Positions 50,695-63,057 of a DNA stretch of 64,000 bases are shown here, one piece after another. The stretch is from Neoarius graeffei. Taxonomy: Eukaryota > Chordata > Actinopteri > Siluriformes > Ariidae. The stretch spans positions 61,592,741 through 61,656,740 of the forward strand of contig NC_083577.1 of assembly GCF_027579695.1 (NCBI RefSeq). Direction: 5' to 3'. The notes beneath the pieces were generated by a model. The model saw only the letters and a program-made list of their open reading frames with translations. It did no database searches and had not been told where the DNA came from. How positions within the stretch are numbered: position 1 is the stretch's first letter; each line of letters begins with the position of its first letter. A program made the position numbers and the translations under genes.

Positions 50695-51230
50695 CACTAC
50701 CGTTCAAAAGTTTGGGGTCACCCAGACAATTTTGTGTTTTCCATGAAAAGTCACACTTTTATTTACTACCATAAGTTGTAAAATGAATAGAAAATATAGT
50801 CGAGACATTTTTCTGGTCATTTTGAGCATTTAATCGACCCCACAAATGTGATGCTCCAGAAACTCAATCTGCTCAAAGGAAGGTCAGTTTTATAGCTTCT
50901 CTAAAGAGCTCAACTGTTTTCAGCTGTGCTAACATGATTGTACAAGGGTTTTCTAATCATCCATTAGCCTTCTGAGGCAATGAGCAAACACATTGTACCA
51001 TTAGAACACTGGAGTGAGAGTTGCTGGAAATGGGCCTCTATACACCTATGGAGATATTGTACCAAAAACCAGACATTTAGTAGAATTTAGCTAGAATAGT
51101 CATTTACCACATTAGCAATGTATAGAGTGGATTTCTGATTAGTTTAAAGTGATCTTCATTGAAAAGAACAGTGCTTTTCTTTCAAAAATAAGGACATTTC
51201 AAAGTGACCCCAAACTTTTGAACGGTAGTA
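50695..51230 (+). mobile_element. Tc1-type MITE, copy 1
   Basis: Ends cactaccgttcaaaagtttg inverted (one mismatch) next to TA on both sides. 536 bp, no coding. A near-identical copy in opposite orientation lies at 51961-52488. Confidence 0.9.
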
Positions 51231-51960
51231 TACGGTATATACTACAAATCATGAAAAATTACATTTAATAAAGGAATAACAACAGACACTGTCTGCCTTC
51301 CTTTCTTTGAATCACTTTTCCAGAGTTTAGGGTGATGTAAGAAAAATCTCTTCCATTGGGTGAGCTGTGAGCGATCTTTCTGTCTCGCAGTGTGTGGGAT
51401 GGGCTATGCACCAAAATGGGCCTTTACTGTCTTCTTAGTGTCTCCCCAAGTGAGCAAGAAAGCAAGTAAGCTGTGCACTGGAGTTTGTCAGAAATCACAT
51501 CCCTTGACAATTTCCTCAATAACTGTAGAGTTCAATTTTAAAGCAGTTTTGACAAGATCCAGTGCACAACTTACCTGCTGACTGAGTCCATGAAATGTCA
51601 GCGAACTTTAAAAGCTAACTGGTTGCTTGATGATTAAAATGTTGTTAAACACTACTTTACACGAGAATTTTTTTAGGGACCATCAACCTGTCTAGGGACA
51701 AAAGATGGAAATTAGCCTTTTGGCTACAATCTTGTATATTTTGCATTTTTTAAATGTTATTAATATATGCTGTCCCTTTGTTAAATAAATAAACTTTCAA
51801 CTTTCAACATTTCTGCAGCTTATCACATCCTGCTCACCACACAACAAGATATTTTAATCTTAGGAAGTCCACATTGCTGCCTCATGAACAAACACACAAC
51901 ATAACACATTTCTGTCTCTGGACAGAAATGAAATTTTGTTTTCCTTCCATTAACCAATTA

Positions 51961-52488
51961 CACTACCGTTCAAAAGTTTGGGGTCACTTTGAAATGTCCT
52001 TATTTTTGAAAGAAAAGCACTGTTCTTTTCAATGAAGATCACTTTAAACTAATCAGAAATCCACTCTATACATTGCTAATGTGGTAAATGACTATTCTAG
52101 CTGCAAATGTCTGGTTTTTGGTGCAATATCTCCATAGGTGTATAGAGGCCCATTTCCAGCAACTCTCACTCCAGTGTTCTAATGGTACAATGTGTTTGCT
52201 CATTGCCTCAGAAGGCTAATGGATGATTAGAAAACCCTTGTACAATCATGTTAGCACAGCTGAAAACAGTTGAGCTCTTTAGAGAAGCTATAAAACTGAC
52301 CTTCCTTTGAGCAGATTGAGTTTCTGGAGCATCACATTTGTGGGGTCGATTAAATGCTCAAAACGGCCAGAAAAATGTCTTGACTATATTTTCTATTCAT
52401 TTTACAACTTACGGTGGTAAATAAAAGTGTGACTTTTCATGGAAAACAGAAAATTGTCTGGGTGACCCCAAACTTTTGAACAGTAGTG
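51961..52488 (-). mobile_element. Tc1-type MITE, copy 2 (inverted)
   Basis: Same family as 50695-51230, in reverse orientation, TA on each side. With copy 1 it forms an inverted pair with a 730-bp spacer. Confidence 0.9.
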
Positions 52489-52499
52489 TATATTAATAC

Positions 52500-52812
52500 T
52501 GGGTGGCACTGTGGTGCAGTCGGTTCGCACTGTTGCCTCACAGCAAGAAGGTTCTGGGTTCAAGCCCAGGGGCCTTTCTGTGTGGAGTTTGTATGGGTTT
52601 CTTCCGGGTGCTCCAGTTTCCCCCACAGTCCAAAGATATATGGTTAGGTTAAGTGGTTACGCTAAACTGGCCATTGGTGTGTGTGAGTGAATGAAAGGAG
52701 AAAACCTCTATAATAATCCAGTAGAAGGCAATGGGAAACCACTACTGTAATTCTTCCCTAGAGACTTTGATGGCTGAAGCCATCAGAGCGGTCATGTCAC
52801 TGTAGTGATATG
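52500..52812 (+). repeat. diverged tRNA-derived SINE with a different tail
   Basis: Head gggtggcactgtggtgcagt, short body, then an unrelated 3' part with caatgggaaaccactactgt and gaagccatcagagcggtcat. Confidence 0.75.
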
Positions 52813-52858
52813 CCAGATACTGGATGTTATAAGTATTGGGTACTGTACGTTAAATCAA

Positions 52859-53245
52859 GGGTGGCACGGTGGTGTAGTGGTTAGCGCTGTCGCCTCACAG
52901 CAAGAAGGTTCTGGGTTTGAGCCCAGCGGCCAGCAAAGGCCTTTCTGTGCGGAGTTTGCATGTTCTCCCCGTGTCCGCATGGGTTTCCTCCGGGTGCTCC
53001 GGTTTCCCCCACAGTCCAAAGACATGCAGGTTAGGTTAACTGGTGACTCTAAATTGACCGTAGGTGTGAATGTGAGTGTGAATGGTTGTTTGTCTCTGTG
53101 TGTCAGCCCTGTGATGACCTGGTGACTTGTCCAGGGTGTACCCCGCCTCTCGCCTATAGTCATCTGGGATAGACTCCAGCTTGCCCGCGACCCTGCACAG
53201 GATAAGCGGCTACAGATAATGGATGGATGGATGGATGGATGGACA
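52859..53245 (+). repeat. full-length tRNA-derived SINE, ggat-tailed
   Basis: Same head as 16149, tail of ggatggatgg repeats (53221-53242). Flanked by ttaaatcaa (52850-52858, 53246-53254). Confidence 0.93.
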
Positions 53246-53538
53246 TTAAATCAATAAAGGCTTTTAGCACATTTGAAGAGGTACACATTCACACTATAAC
53301 AGTAACATCTACAGAGACACTGTTATTGAATTATTATTTACTAAGTGTCAGTAACCTAGTTGAACTTGCTTCAGATCATGACCACGTTTTCCTGGTTTCA
53401 CCACAAGATGGCAGACTAAACCAAAACAAGCCATTAGAAAGCCCCAATAAAAGTGAGCTTGCTAGGTGATAAAAACATCAGCTGAGAAGTGTAAAAAAAT
53501 CCACACTCCTAGAATAGATTTAAAGAGATATTAAAAGA

Positions 53539-53544
53539 TTTATT
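53539..53544 (-). promoter_or_regulatory. atf2: candidate atf2 poly(A) signal
   Basis: AATAAA on the minus strand (tttatt on plus), followed about 50-60 nt downstream by a gtgtggattttttt GU/U-rich element. Chosen because transposon-free sequence ends here. Confidence 0.5.
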
Positions 53545-55427
53545 ACAACATTGTATTAATTTATGTTACTTTATACATAACTTTCACGAAATTACGAGTT
53601 AACTGCCAACACAATAATAGTAACATTCTTTTTCCGCAGTGTGGACAAAGTTTAACGAACAGCAGAAAGTAAACCTGCCACCTCCTGACTGAGAATCAAA
53701 GTTTAACATGTTCTACAGCAACAATCCAACTAAGATATGATTAAAATACCAGTCTAATTCTCTCGGAGAATCAGTCCTTCATGCAAGTAAGCACATAACA
53801 GTGACCATTTATCTAATTCACCTGTAAAACAAAACCAATTCTTAAATAGATGACAATGTAGAAAAGCAAAACCATAATGCATCAATAAAACTACACAGTA
53901 GTAAGCCAATACATTTTAAGAAAGGCAATTTGAGCCTAACTGATGATACTAGGAGTTACCCTTACTCTGAAATTATCATAAGCTCAACTGCAATTAAATA
54001 ATTTAACTTAAATAAAAAGTACATCATCATTTTCCTCGTTTGAAAATAACCTCCTGATTATAATATTAACAATTCAAAAACTTTTATTCTTCTTCTTATT
54101 GTTATTATTCACTCAATGTTACTTCTCTTGTTTTGATGGAACAGACTACTCCGCAACTCAAGTGTGGAAAGTGTTTACATTTTTTTAAAATGTTTCCACC
54201 ATCCTGAAGGAATGAAGGCCTGTAAGAGCCCAACATAAACAATGCACAACTTTTCTGCAGATATCATATACGACGGTATCGTCTTCATGAATGCAATTTA
54301 CAGTGTTTCCTAAAATGCAGTATTTGACAATCAACCGAGGTGAATTAATGACAGCAAAAATCTTATTTTATCCAACAGCGTTTTGAAAAGTGGAACACCA
54401 CAGATTCAGAATCCGTCCTTTCGTCAGCGAGCGGCAAAGAACACTCGTAAAAAAGCATTACGCCTCCCACTCACTCCACATTATGTACATGAAAGCCTCT
54501 GTGATCTGAGAACACAATCTACTTTTATATCGCCGTCTGCCTGTATTCATCAGTTACAAATCAATATCTGTAACTAATACATTTTTTTTTAAATGGCACG
54601 CAGCTAAATCAACATCAAAGGCATGTTTGTGTGGTGAAATACGCACTAAAGTCCTACAGTTACCGAACTGGAACAAACTACTCATGGAATGTTGATCAAA
54701 GCTTTGCTCTTAAAAGACTAACCAAATATCCATAAGACTTGCTTTTACAGGCCTAAGATTACTTAAAACATTCTGCCCACATCATAGCACTTGTGGACGT
54801 AGCCAACAACTCACTCACAAAGGAAAAAAAAAAAAAAAAACTCGTTTAAACTGTACTCAATAACTGAAGATTAAACAACGCATGTACTCCTAGAAGCTGC
54901 CACAACTGGCCATTTCAACAGTCATACACTACATAATAAATAAACCACCTGTCTCTCCTCATGTGCAAAATGGAAAAGGCATAAAGAAATAAACGTGGCT
55001 GCTCGGGCTCTCTGTAGGCCTGCAGCAGTGCTGGAGAAAATCAATTTCCCATTACAATGAGCCATGACACACTTTGGCATTTGACTCTTATATAAAACAC
55101 ACCGAGTCGGTCATTACTCCAGAGTTCCAATGTCACACACCTCATGACCATGTACATGTAATAAATAAACATGGACACTGAAGAGGAGGAGAGAAAAAAC
55201 CTAGACAATCAGTACAACCTTACTCATGGTTGGTAAAGTGCCATCCCTTGCATCTGACATTTATATTATGACTTTTTTTTCATTAATTTTTTTATAAAAT
55301 GTGTTTGACGGCAAATTAAATAAACTTGACGAAGAGTATTCTTCAGACTGAAGAAACGTGAGGGATCTTTTTATCACCTCATGTCAACATGGCTGCCAGG
55401 AATAAAAGTAACCACAGAGACTCGTGA
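53539..55427 (-). other. atf2: atf2 3' UTR
   Basis: About 1.9 kb directly 3' of the atf2 stop. AT-rich, free of recognised transposons (in contrast to both sides) and ending at a candidate AATAAA. An alternative AATAAA is at 54083-54088. The extent is inferred, not proven. Confidence 0.6.
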
Positions 55428-55636
55428 TCAGCTCTTAGCGGGCTGGGTGTGAGTGGCCGAGGCAGCGTTCGACTCCTCCCCCTCTGTGCTCTGATCTGTG
55501 GTTGGCCCAGTGGCAGCGCCGGATGCTGTAGAGGAGCTCACGCCATTGGATGTGCTGACAGAACTGTGCTGGATGGCCTCGTTATGAGGGCTGCTGGGGA
55601 CGGACATCTCCTCACTGCTGTCCTCCTTATCGAGCA
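55428..55636 (-). CDS. atf2: atf2 last coding exon (C-terminus and stop)
   Basis: Minus strand: acceptor ctgtttcag before 55636, stop TGA at 55430-55428. Two bases complete a split codon, then it reads LDKEDSSEEMSVPSSPHNEA, IQHSSVSTSNGVSS and a Ser/Thr/Ala-rich tail ending QPAKS. Human ATF2 has DKDDSSEDISVPSSPHTEAIQHSSVSTSNGVSS at its C-terminus, so identity is clear through this block and drifts after it. ATF2 is a bZIP activator that binds CRE/AP-1 sites as a homodimer or with JUN and is activated by JNK/p38. The bZIP and activation-domain exons lie beyond the right edge. ATF7 and CREB5 are alternatives, but the IQHSSVSTSNGVSS block is typical of ATF2. Confidence 0.92.
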
Positions 55637-55769
55637 CTGAAACAGGAAAGCAGCACAGATGAAACTAAAAATGCTCCTGTAACACAGATTAGCCTTGGAA
55701 AGGCACGTTCTGATGATCAGTTATACAACATATTGAATTATTATACATACAGGACGCTTTGTCGATGGA

Positions 55770-56400
55770 ATAAAAACGTGTGTTCTATTCCCTTCTAGTG
55801 GATTTCATTCATTTGGTTTGACAGCATGCAATATCGTTAGCATATCGCTTATCCTACGTGTATGACGTCACTCTACCCAATGGAGAATGAGCGTTGAATA
55901 TGATTTATGATGTTGCATGGTTGTCAAGGCAACATGATGCCACACGTCTGAGCTGATGCGAATATCCATTGAGAACATTTTCTGTTGAGCATGCACAGAA
56001 GCGTTTCTTTGCTCGTCAGGAAAGAGAACGACGCGTTGAACACCCGTAAGGCTACCAAAACTTCATTAGATATTCTTCATGCATATTTACAAGAGAAAAA
56101 CATACCAACGGACATCGAAAAACTGGAAAAGAGACACATCAGAGACATGAAACTAATGTGCTAGCGAGCGATTGTGACAATTTGTAAACAAACATGGCCA
56201 AATCCGGAAGATTTTGAGAGAATTTTGAAAGAGAAAGACGGGTTGTACACCCGAAAGGAATGTGTATGTATAATAATAATGGCTTTTTTTTTAATAGTCT
56301 ATCAGATATATTCCATTCAGCTAGCATGATACTGAACTCATCTTCGACTTGTTCAGTATCATGCTAGCTGAATGGAATACATGGAATACATCTGATATAA
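55770..56400. repeat. dispersed repeat, second copy (see 27422-29246)
   Basis: Reverse relative of 27422-27479 plus 28915-29246. At its right end it has a short hairpin: ttccattcagctagcatgat about 56310-56330 against atcatgctagctgaatggaa about 56356-56376. Confidence 0.75.
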
Positions 56401-56914
56401 GTACCACTCAACGCCAGCTAATATTATTTAAATATTTGGGAATGCTTTACATCGCATTTCCCTTAACTTACATTATTTTCTGTATTATTTAACATTAACA
56501 AACGCTAAATGCCATCATTAATAAACTACATGCAATGTTCAGAAAGTAACAAGAAAAGTAAAGTTAACGTATGTACAGTATTAGCATACGTTTGTTTAAA
56601 TGCTTATGAAATCCACCTGTACAGAAAAGAACAAACGTTTCATTACAGCGTGTTACTACACGTTGATAACTTCCTCAACTCTGATTTCCAGGTGTAAATA
56701 TTCAAACGATTCCAACATTCGTTCTGAATTTTGCTTATATGTTCACATTACTCAATGTAGATTTTATTTTACTCACTGATGGGATTAAACGATGGTTTAT
56801 GCATGTGGAGATTTAAAAAAAAAAAAAAAAAAAATCATAAAAAAAAGTGCCAGCTACTTTGTTAATGCTACTTATGGTGGATTAGTACGGAAGCCGTGAG
56901 ATATATATAATCTG

Positions 56915-57648
56915 CTTCATATAATCTTTTTTTATTCACCTTGTTGTCCCGAGATAACGACATAATTAATTCAGGATGTCGAGAAAACAACACAACTAAT
57001 TCGAGATCTCGAGAAAACAAAACCGTTATCCCGAGATAACGACATAATTAATTCAGGATGTCGAGAAAACAACACAACTAATTAGAGATCTCGAGAAAAC
57101 AAAACAATTATTCCGTGATCTCGAGAAAACAGCTGAGATTTCTAGCAGAGCTGCGCTCCCCTGTGGGTCAGACAACGAAGACGTAGAAATTGGTGGACAT
57201 GTAACAGAGCAGAACTGGCTTTTTACGATGCCTTGAGAGAGAGAGGGGGGCCAGTCTTCTGCGGAGGTGCTGCGGACTAATTTTGAAATTATCCCTTATT
57301 AAAAGACTTAATGCAATCTCTCCCTGTGTCAACCCCTGATCAAAATATTGCCTTATTAGGTGATCGATTATTCCAGACATTCTAATGACCAAAGTTGCGT
57401 CTATACAGAATGAGAAATAGCCCCAAAGTCAGCATATCACAAGTCTCTTGGCGCACCTGAATGAACCATTTCTCAGCTGTTTACTCGAGATCATGAAATA
57501 ATTGTTTTGTTTTCTCGAGATCTCGAAATAACGGTTTTGTTTTCTCGAGATCTCGAATTAGTTGTGTGGTTTTCTCGAGATCCTGAATTAATTATGTCGT
57601 TATCTCGGGATAACAAGGTGAATAAAAAAAAAAAAAGGATTATATGAA
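56915..57648. mobile_element. inverted-repeat element built from ctcgag/gataac motifs
   Basis: Left end cttcatataatctttttttattcacc and right end mirror (56915 and 57648). Inward, both sides carry arrays of tctcgagatctcgagaaaac, ttatcccgagataacgacat and attaattca blocks: left 56940-57130, right 57485-57620. The left array has a direct duplication of about 105 bp. The interior holds a transposase-like HTH frame (57168). Confidence 0.75.
57168..57392 (-). pseudogene. helix-turn-helix N-terminal fragment, transposase-like
   Basis: Minus strand MSGIIDHLIRQYFDQGLTQG then EIALSLLIRDNFKISPQHLR and RRLAPLSLSRH. The pattern 'IxxYFxxGxTxxEIxxxL...ISxxxLxRRLxxLxL' is the N-terminal HTH seen in integrase-like fish transposases. 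It runs out after about 60 residues. Family assignment tentative. Confidence 0.55.
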
Positions 57649-58091
57649 GGGCCTCTCTCGGCTTCGGTAGATTAGTGCTGATGTTCATATTAATTAACGT
57701 CAGGTAATGTAAAGCATTACCCAATATTCTTGCAATATTGTCACGGACACTTTAAATTACAGACTGAAGAGGTGACTAAGGCTTGTATAATATCTCATGT
57801 TTAAAGAATATATCTGTTCATATTAAGTATTTCTAAACATTATGTACTGTTATTAGCCTTTCCACTGGGAACTTGCCAATGATTTATACCCTTTTCGGAG
57901 AATTTTATTCGAATTTAAAAAGGTCCTTGTACAATATAAATACACAGACATATGTATGTATGTATGTATGCATTTGTGTGTGCGCGTGCGCGCGCATGTT
58001 TGGGAGAAGACAGCTGTTTTTTTTTTTTTTTAAAGCAACCATTTTTAAATAATATTGCAATCTAATTAAATATAACAAAATTTGAAGCACA

Positions 58092-58416
58092 GGCGGCATG
58101 GTGGTGTAGTGGTTAGCACTGTCGCCTCACAGCAAGAAGGTTCTGGGTTCGAGCCCAGTGGAGTTTGCATGTTCTCCAGGTGCTCCGGTTTTCCCCACAG
58201 TCCAAAAACATGCAGGTTTGACTAACTGGTGGCTCTAAATTGACCGTAGGTGTGAATGTGAGTGTGAATGGTTGTTTGTCTCTATGTACCAGCCCTGCGA
58301 TGATCTGGCGACTTGTCCAGGGTGTACCCCGCCTCTCAACCATAGTCAGCTGGGATAGGCTCCAGCTTGCCCGTGACCCTGCACAGGATAAGCGCCTACA
58401 GATAACGGACGGATGG
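58092..58416 (+). repeat. tRNA-derived SINE with internal deletion
   Basis: Head ggcggcatggtggtgtagtg. The segment between the B-box and 'ggagtttgcatgttctcc' is missing, and a second gap shortens the body. Tail acggacggatgg. Confidence 0.88.
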
Positions 58417-61400
58417 AAACTTTTCATCAGTTGCCACGATGACAAACAGCAAACTGCTGTATGTGTCCTGGACTACAGTTCACTCTTTATGATTCCCGAT
58501 GCTCTCGGAGTATAATCTGTGGTCAAGAAAACCTGAATGCTAAACCCAGACTCTGGCTCTACTGAAAATAATATAATGTCCACTTTTCAAATTAGTATAT
58601 TTCAGATTCTTCTCTTTCTTATTCCATGTATATTGCTACTTTTTGTCTTTGCTAAATTCTTCTATCTTACCTGTTCAAGCACCAAATCAAATTCCTTGTA
58701 TGCGAGAACGTACTTGGCAATAAACTTGATTCTGATTTAACTCGACGCATTAGCAAAGAGTCACTGTATAACAGTGCAAAGAGGTGCAGATATTCTCAAG
58801 ACGCTTTTCACACTGAGAGGATTGGTACACAGCCCATGCATGCATGCCATCAGTAATGTTTCATCATCAAGCATAAGCAATGCTTGGCTGTGTAGAGGAG
58901 CATCGTACAGCTACAATTCAAGTGGAGTCTCAGCCGCTCTGTCCGGGCGTCCCCAAGGACTCGCTCGGCCGTGCTGTCCTTGGAAGCAGAAGACTGCAGT
59001 GTCTCCAGTATTGTTATGGGAACAGCTAACAAGCAGGAGTCTGCATGTTCCCATTAAAAAAAAATGCAGCGCTTAGCATCGTCTTCCAAGAGCTCTGACA
59101 AGATCATGGCTTGTCGTTTGAAAACGGTTGGCCCCATTCGCAAGAGAAAAGGTGGTTGCCTGGTCAGAATGGTGCTAATGTTACACGAAAATGAAAATGG
59201 TTAGGACTAAATTGTTATTAAGAAAAAAGTTAACAGCATAAAATCAAACTAACTCTAGGAATTACTGCCTTCCAGATAAGTGGCTTTCATACAGCCATAT
59301 AATCAAAACTGCGCAAAAAAACCCCCCTCATATACTGTAATATGAATGTTCTGAAGAGGCCATGGCACCGTTTCTGCGATTCCAGGATGGAACTTTAATA
59401 AAAGTAACAGCGTAATGTCACAGTTCTGACCCTGTGAACACAGCATGCAAAACAAGCTCGCGTCTATTCAGTCGATTTGATGCGTAATTGCTATTAAACT
59501 CAGTTTCTGAGCCTGATCCGTGCTTTGCATTTTATTATTCCCCGTGCTTGCTTTGTAACCTTTAATTAAAGTTACAATGTCATTTTAAACCAACATCATA
59601 AGGGTGTATTATAGGCAGTGGCGTGTGGCTGAGCCCTCGCACCCCTCCCAGCATTCTCATTTGTTTCTTGCTACCTTGCCAACTACTGCAGCGACAGATG
59701 ATTACAGCACCTGATTTTAATGATGCTCACACTGGAGAGAGGCAGAGACTCGCAGTCCAAATGCCACCAGCTGCTCCACAATCGCAATGAATTAATTGGA
59801 TCCTGATGAGGGAGGAAAAAAAAAAAACCTCTCTCTGTCTCGTAAAGAAATGCAGACTACGATGATAATTAATACAGCTAATGATGCAAAAGTCCGCTGA
59901 AATGGCACTTGATAATTAACATGGGGGGTTGTTATCTTGTGTGTGTGCGCTTCTTATTTAGGCTTTGAAGACATACAGGCTGAGCGTTTAAAACACTTGG
60001 AGCATTGTGCAAGACCGGGGTCTGAAGGTGATGTAGCAAAACATGTGCTTCTAGAAGGCCATAAAAACTCCTGACAGCTCTGAATAAACTCGCACTCGAT
60101 GTAAATCCACGAGACAAGCACTTTTTGCCCTCTCTTTTCTTTCCGTGCCATATACAGGCTCCTATAATTACTCCTAATGGCATTATACAGAAGCGCACAG
60201 GGTGAGATATATGATCATATGCAGCACTGCTGCTTCCTGAAACTGCTTTTCTCTCTCCCTCTCTCGCACTCGTTTCTGATCATCTAAGCGGCACGAGCAG
60301 ATGGGTTATGTGCACTGCCAAGCCAAGGCATGGCCTGCCATGTATGCAGGGCAGCCTGGGTAACTCCCCCCACACCTGCCACTGTGGAGCCGTGATCAAT
60401 AGTGCTAACAGTTCGAGATGCAGAAGCATGTGGACCTCACAGGCCTGGCTACTAATGCTGGACCCGAAGAGACTGACCTGGCCTACTTCATATCCATAAT
60501 TCATCTCAGTTACTATATTAAACACAGAAAGTGGTCTTTCGTTACACTAGAGAACTTCCTGACAGGAGACATGACCATCTGCTGTTGCAGTGCCAGCAAT
60601 AAATGCTGAAGAACCTCATCTAGTTGTTTACTAAAATAAAAAGACAAAGTGATATTCCAACCTCCATCTTATTTCAGCTTGCTTCTAATATATGACCCCT
60701 CGTACAGCACTCCAGCGCAAACACGAGTGAAGGATAGCCTCATCCATTACCACAGCCCTCACTCCGCTCCCCCAAAAGGCACCAAGCAGACACCCGCAAA
60801 TGAGTTCACTCCCTGACAACCTCATCCCGCCCGGCCACCATCGCTCCAATAATATGCATGAGATGTGTCAGTCGTGTTTCTTTAACAATGGCGTCGGATA
60901 ATGAACGGCGTGGCGGCAAGGTGGCATGTCTGCAGCAGGACAGCCTTGTCGCTATAATACACTCATTTCGGAGGCAATCATTGTCAATACGTCTGTGCGG
61001 CTCCTTCAGTGAGCTCTGGAGACAGACCTGAGGAGAAGCAATGCTCTCAATCTCTCTCAATCGCAATCTCTTTCTCTCACACAGAACACCATCAAAGATC
61101 TGGAAGTCATTTTGTTTAAAAAAAAAAAAAAAGAGTAAAAAATAATAAAGCTGAAGAAGTGCTGCAACCGAAGACTCGGCTGCGGAAAACGCTTACACAA
61201 AAGGCAACCATTAAGTTGTGGTACTTGTAGAGAGCCTGAGGATCTGCTGTTAGCACAGCCTCCCACAACTGCTCCTTCATTCCACTGACAACAGCAAATT
61301 GATATGAAGTGGCTGCATATGGGAGACAAGCTACAGATCTGCTCATTTCATAAGATGTCATTAGAGCATAACGGCTAAAGATGTGCCTGAAATCACATAT

Positions 61401-61511
61401 GCCCCTCCATCTCAGACTCGCTCATTTACCTTAAAAGCGAAAAGGCAGCAGTTTGGAAGAGGAGAAACGTGAAAACAACACTGCTAATTAAAACAAAAAA
61501 CAAAAAACACA

Positions 61512-61579
61512 CACATACATACATACATACATACATACATACATACATACATACATACATACATACATACATACATACA
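61512..61579. repeat. (CATA)n microsatellite
   Basis: About 17 tandem catA units following an ACAC run. Confidence 0.97.
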
Positions 61580-62049
61580 AAACACATAACCTATGATTCA
61601 TATACAAGGAAAATCATTAAGAACATGAAGTCCTGAGAAACTAAGCGTGAATATGTTATTGCTGCTGTTATATTACCTACGGTCCTTTTCATACTCAACA
61701 TCGGTTCATATTCTAGTCTTCACATTTCATCAAGTACCCAACATGGCAATTACGCCAAAGACAAATAAAAAGAGAAAGAATGAAAGCAGAATATGAGGTT
61801 TTAACAGCCTGTTAAGCAAGCCTGGCTACTGCAGGGCACACCGATGGTCCAAAAAAACAGGACGAGCCTGAAGGAGAAAAACATTTCGGAAAGTAATAAC
61901 ATCATGGAGAAATCTTAGAAATGCCAAAAGCTGTTTCAGCAAAATGCGCTGTTTAAGCTAAACGCAACATGCTGTAAAGAGGCCTGTTGGGATAATATTC
62001 AGGAGCTAATAAAGTGTGAATGAAGGCATTCTTAACCTGTTCAAAACCA

Positions 62050-62675
62050 GATCGACTGTGAGCTACTGCTCACTTACGTATCCCCCCGCTCTCGCTTATA
62101 TCAGAATGCAAGCAATCGAAGGAATAAGACCCTTATTATGAAGGTTGACTTCAACAAATAATTAACCCTGAAACAAGTAAGTAACGAGCAGTGTTCTCCT
62201 CAGCGATTTCAAATAGCATCCTGATAAACTGTCATTTTGAAATGGCATTTTGCTTCTTGAAATAGCGTCAAAATCCACCTTATATGGTATATTTCGTAAA
62301 TACATTCAGTCCGTAAACAGGAAGTCGATGTGGGACAGACCTGAAATCGGTACACATGGTATAGAACCCCAAGCTGAAGCTCGGTACCAAATATCAAGCA
62401 GTTGTGCTTTGTAGTTGCTGAGAAAAGTGTTATGAAAATTTTGTAAATCCATGCTATATGTTTCGTAAATACATTCAGTCGGTAAACAGGAAGTCGATGT
62501 GCGACAGACCTGAAATCGGTACACATGGTATAGAACCCCAAGCTGAAGTTTGGTATCAAGTGGCTATGATTTGTGGTTGCTGAGAAAAAGGGTGTTTAGG
62601 ATGGACGGCGATACAGATGGATGGATGGATGGACAGAGGTAAACCAGTATACCCCCCCCGGAGTGGGGGTATAAT
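62050..62675. repeat. dispersed repeat with about 170-bp units (copy 2)
   Basis: Relative of 4362-4700. Here the module with gtaaacaggaagtcgatgtg and tatagaaccccaagctgaag is present twice (about 62311-62400 and 62481-62560), then gggtgtttaggatggacggc and the common end ggggtataat. Confidence 0.85.
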
Positions 62676-62679
62676 AAAA

Positions 62680-63057
62680 AAATCCTAAATTAGATTTACA
62701 GAGTATGTGAACGTTCTGAGTAACAACACGCTTTCTGACAAACTGCATATTTGTGTGGGCGGGACTTTGGTTTTATTCATCAGGATTTGATTGGCTTATG
62801 AAAAATGGGCACGTCTTTGCTGATTGGCTTTTATGTTTTACTAATTTTTTTTGCTCCGTCCCTGACTATTACAGTAACAAAAGCAAAAGTCAAAGCAAAA
62901 TCAAAGGCAGGAAAATGTCCTTGTACTTTCGAAGACTACCGACAAAAATCCTAATAATTTTGTGCTTTAACCCACTGATATGGTTGAATCCTGTACAATC
63001 TGAGAAAAGTCATAAGCTAACACTGATTTCAGCCTTTGGTTTGACATTGTGTGACAT
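62680..63057. other. atf2 intron, nothing recognised
   Basis: Sequence between the repeat and the LINE fragment; a 120-codon frame here has no motif. Confidence 0.5.

Noticed and set aside
60806..61361. Minus-strand ORFs in the atf2 intron, some with plausible amino-acid composition
   Set aside because: No match to ATF2 exons or any domain I recognise, and no paired splice signals checked out.
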